From positions 992,001 to 1,056,000 of the forward strand of contig NZ_JAJJMM010000001.1 in NCBI RefSeq assembly GCF_020905295.1: 64,000 bases of DNA, read 5' to 3'. The translations under genes were made by a program, and so were the position numbers. Positions 62,135-64,000 of the stretch are shown in pieces (the first letter of the stretch is position 1; each line of letters starts with the position of its first letter). Under the pieces are notes generated by a model. It was not told the origin of the DNA, made no database searches, and was given only the letters and a program-made list of their open reading frames with translations. The DNA comes from Flavobacterium piscisymbiosum (GTDB lineage Bacteria > Bacteroidota > Bacteroidia > Flavobacteriales > Flavobacteriaceae).

Positions 62135-62842
62135 ATGTTACATAGAAACAAAATACCAAACTTAAAAGTAATCGCATTTGATGCTGATGATACTTTATTT
62201 GTGAATGAGCCTTACTTTGAGGAAACGGAGCATAAATTCTGTGCTTTGATGGAAGACTATCTTTCGCATCAGGGAATTTCACAAGAATTATTTAAAATCG
62301 AAATTGACAATTTACCTTTATACGGTTACGGAATCAAAGGCTATATTCTTTCGATGATTGAAGCTGCAATGAATATTTCGAACAATACTATCCCAATTGA
62401 GGCTATTGCAAAAATCATTCAGTACGGAAAAGAATTACTCGAAAAACCAATCGAACTTCTGGACGGAGTGGAAGAAACTTTACAATCCCTGCACGGAAAA
62501 TATAAATTGGTTGTTGCTACAAAAGGAGACTTAAAAGATCAGCACAGCAAATTACATCGTTCAGGTTTGGGTCATTATTTTCACCATATCGAAGTAATGT
62601 CAGACAAACAGGAAATCGATTATGAAAAACTATTAGGGCGTTTAGATATTCAGGCCCATGAGTTTCTGATGATCGGGAATTCATTAAAATCTGATGTTTT
62701 ACCCGTTTTAGGACTTGGAGGTTACGCCGTTCATATTCCGTTTCACACCACTTGGGAACACGAAAAAATTAGTCATAAAGTCGAACACGAGCATTTTAGT
62801 TCATTCGAAAAAATTACTGAAGTACTTCAGAACTTATCATAA
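62135..62842 (+). CDS. HAD-family hydrolase
   Basis: 235 residues: motif I VIAFDADDTLF (nucleophile Asp near 18), cap domain, motif II VVATKGDL, motif III Lys (near 137), and motif IV MIGNSLKSDVLPVLGLGGYAV. Likely a phosphatase of small phosphorylated metabolites (phosphoglycolate-phosphatase or YjjG-like group). Its stop codon overlaps the next start (TAATG), so both proteins are coupled. Confidence 0.9.
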   Translation: MLHRNKIPNLKVIAFDADDTLFVNEPYFEETEHKFCALMEDYLSHQGISQELFKIEIDNLPLYGYGIKGYILSMIEAAMNISNNTIPIEAIAKIIQYGKELLEKPIELLDGVEETLQSLHGKYKLVVATKGDLKDQHSKLHRSGLGHYFHHIEVMSDKQEIDYEKLLGRLDIQAHEFLMIGNSLKSDVLPVLGLGGYAVHIPFHTTWEHEKISHKVEHEHFSSFEKITEVLQNLS

Positions 62843-63483
62843 TGAAAACACTTTTAGATTTAGAAAACTGGAACAGAAAAGAACATTTCCAGCACTTTAA
62901 ACAAATGGAAGAGCCTTTTTTTGGCGCAACTGTAGAAATTGATTGTACCAAAGCTTATCAAACTGCCAAAAGCCTTAAAGCTTCTTTCTTCATCTATTAT
63001 CTACACAAAACATTGGTTGCGGTAAATGCAATCGAGAATTTTAAATACCGAATTGCCGATGACAAGATCTATATTAATGATCGTGTTGATGCATCGGCAA
63101 CAATTGGCCGCGAAGATGGTACTTTTGGATTTTCTTTAATTGAATACAATCCTGATTTTAAAATATTCGAACAAAATGCTTTAGCCGAAATTGAGCGTAT
63201 TCAAAACACAACCGGGCTTTTTACAAGATCCTTTGATGATGACAATCTGATTCATTTTTCGGCAATTCCGTGGTTGAATTTCACTTCGCTTTCACACGCG
63301 CGAAGTTACACGTTTCCAGATAGTTGCCCTAAAATTTCATTCGGAAAAATGATTACTTCAGAGGCAGGTAAAAGAACTATTGCTATGTCAATCCATGTAC
63401 ATCATGGCTTGATGGATGGTTTGCATATGGGCCAATTTGTTGACTATTTTCAGGAATTAATGAATGGCCAAAACCAAATTTAA
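62842..63483 (+). CDS. Chloramphenicol acetyltransferase-like protein
   Basis: 213 residues of the CAT (PF00302) fold: catalytic His in SIHVHHGLMDGLHMGQFVDYFQE (HHxxxDG), N-terminal WNRKEHFQHFKQMEEPFFGATVEIDCTKAY as in CatA/CatB, FSAIPWLNFTSLSHAR. Real resistance activity is not implied; Bacteroidota have many CAT-like acyltransferases of unknown substrate. It overlaps the HAD gene by one base. Confidence 0.9.
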   Translation: MKTLLDLENWNRKEHFQHFKQMEEPFFGATVEIDCTKAYQTAKSLKASFFIYYLHKTLVAVNAIENFKYRIADDKIYINDRVDASATIGREDGTFGFSLIEYNPDFKIFEQNALAEIERIQNTTGLFTRSFDDDNLIHFSAIPWLNFTSLSHARSYTFPDSCPKISFGKMITSEAGKRTIAMSIHVHHGLMDGLHMGQFVDYFQELMNGQNQI

Positions 63484-63573
63484 CCTTATTCTGTTGTTAT
63501 AAAAACTTATACTGGAGAATAATTCTTACAATATATTGTTTGTTTGGGGTGAATTTAAAAATCTCAAATAATA

Positions 63574-64000
63574 ATGAAAAAAATTGTAATTATTTTAGCG
63601 TTTTCACTGGGTTTCAACAACCTACATGCGCAAACAGAAAATACCTCAAATGGCTATAATAAATGGTCTATTGAATTAGGTGGAGGTTTTACTAAACCTC
63701 AGCGACCATTATCTGCAGGTTTCTCTACAGATACTCCAAGTCCTTGGGTTGGTGAAGCAGGAGTTCGTTATATGTTTAATAACAAGTTTGGATTAAAACT
63801 TGATTATGGCTACCACAGTTTCACTAGTGGAGACGATTCTATGGACTTTGATTCAAAATACCAAAGATTAGACTTACAAGGAGTTGCTAACTTAGGCCGT
63901 ATCATGAATTTCGAAACTTGGACTAATACATTTGGTTTATTAGGGCACGCTGGTTTTGGTGTAGGTCAGTTAAAAAGTGATAATTTTAGAGGAAAAGACT
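63574..64000 (+). CDS. Outer-membrane beta-barrel protein, partial (N-terminus only)
   Basis: The window ends inside the gene after about 142 codons. Signal peptide MKKIVIILAFSLGFNNLHAQ, then alternating aromatic strands (WSIELGGGFTKPQRPLSA, AGVRYMFNNKFGLKLDYGYHSF, FGLLGHAGFGVGQLKSD) as in OmpA-like eight-stranded barrels. A peptidoglycan-binding OmpA domain may follow beyond the window. The ATG is at 63574-63576. Confidence 0.85.
   Translation, partial: MKKIVIILAFSLGFNNLHAQTENTSNGYNKWSIELGGGFTKPQRPLSAGFSTDTPSPWVGEAGVRYMFNNKFGLKLDYGYHSFTSGDDSMDFDSKYQRLDLQGVANLGRIMNFETWTNTFGLLGHAGFGVGQLKSDNFRGKD

Noticed and set aside
62842..63483. Call as a chloramphenicol resistance gene
   Set aside because: The fold and catalytic His are clear, but the sequence is only CAT-like and is coupled to a metabolic HAD gene; resistance cannot be inferred.

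Overview
The window is a stretch of chromosome from a low-G+C member of the Bacteroidota, most likely a Flavobacterium of the F. johnsoniae type. I infer this from the protein set (DUF4270 lipoprotein, flotillin/NfeD pair, OlsF-type acyltransferase, LytTR/TPR-kinase pair, a possible type IX secretion C-terminal domain), from several SPII signal peptides of the flavobacterial kind, from the near absence of Shine-Dalgarno sequences, and from TAnnTTTG-type -7 promoter boxes in front of many genes. No rRNA, tRNA, CRISPR array, transposase or phage gene was seen.

Layout. 1-5.7 kb: glmS (last few codons cut off by the window edge), a DUF4270 lipoprotein and a short GT5 starch-synthase-like gene run leftwards; panC and panD run rightwards. 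6.1-11.4 kb: an esterase-fold protein overlapping radA, a small lipoprotein, and an AsmA-like/GT51 transglycosylase. 11.5-18.8 kb: a sensor kinase/LytTR regulator pair, then exported proteins (SIMPL, von Willebrand A lipoprotein, L,D-transpeptidase-like, MuiA-like DUF4139). Two of these share an identically spaced two-half-site operator candidate. 18.9-24.6 kb: aldo/keto reductase, a RelE/ParE-type toxin-antitoxin pair, an OmpA-type lipoprotein, exonuclease III and an ornithine-lipid-type bifunctional acyltransferase. 24.7-28.4 kb: a SUFU-domain protein, three small membrane proteins (TM2, DUF2752, DUF4234) and a 2-hydroxyacid dehydrogenase. 28.6-44.9 kb: mostly housekeeping (nhaA, cytochrome c, proC, mgtE, rsmA, lgt, serS), with TPR proteins, a patatin-like lipase and a nucleotidyltransferase pair.

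45-54.7 kb is the accessory part. It holds a DUF4375-like protein, a strikingly AT-rich two-gene unit (membrane-anchored pentapeptide-repeat protein broken by one in-frame TGA, followed by a NACHT NTPase), a metallo-beta-lactamase-fold hydrolase, SUKH-type immunity-like proteins and several small unknowns, including a 56-residue basic protein on the minus strand. 55-64 kb returns to housekeeping genes: metG, an SH3-domain protein between two copies of a nested palindrome, an NfeD-like/flotillin membrane-microdomain pair, an EamA transporter, a HAD phosphatase coupled to a chloramphenicol-acetyltransferase-like enzyme, and the start of an outer-membrane barrel protein.

Intergenic spaces are unusually rich in inverted and direct repeats: perfect 19-28 bp palindromes, 48-bp inverted repeats, two 126-bp direct copies around one gene, and a GC-rich repeat. 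The two observations most worth following are the pentapeptide-repeat/NACHT unit, a possible defence module, and the shared operator-promoter architecture beside the LytTR regulator.
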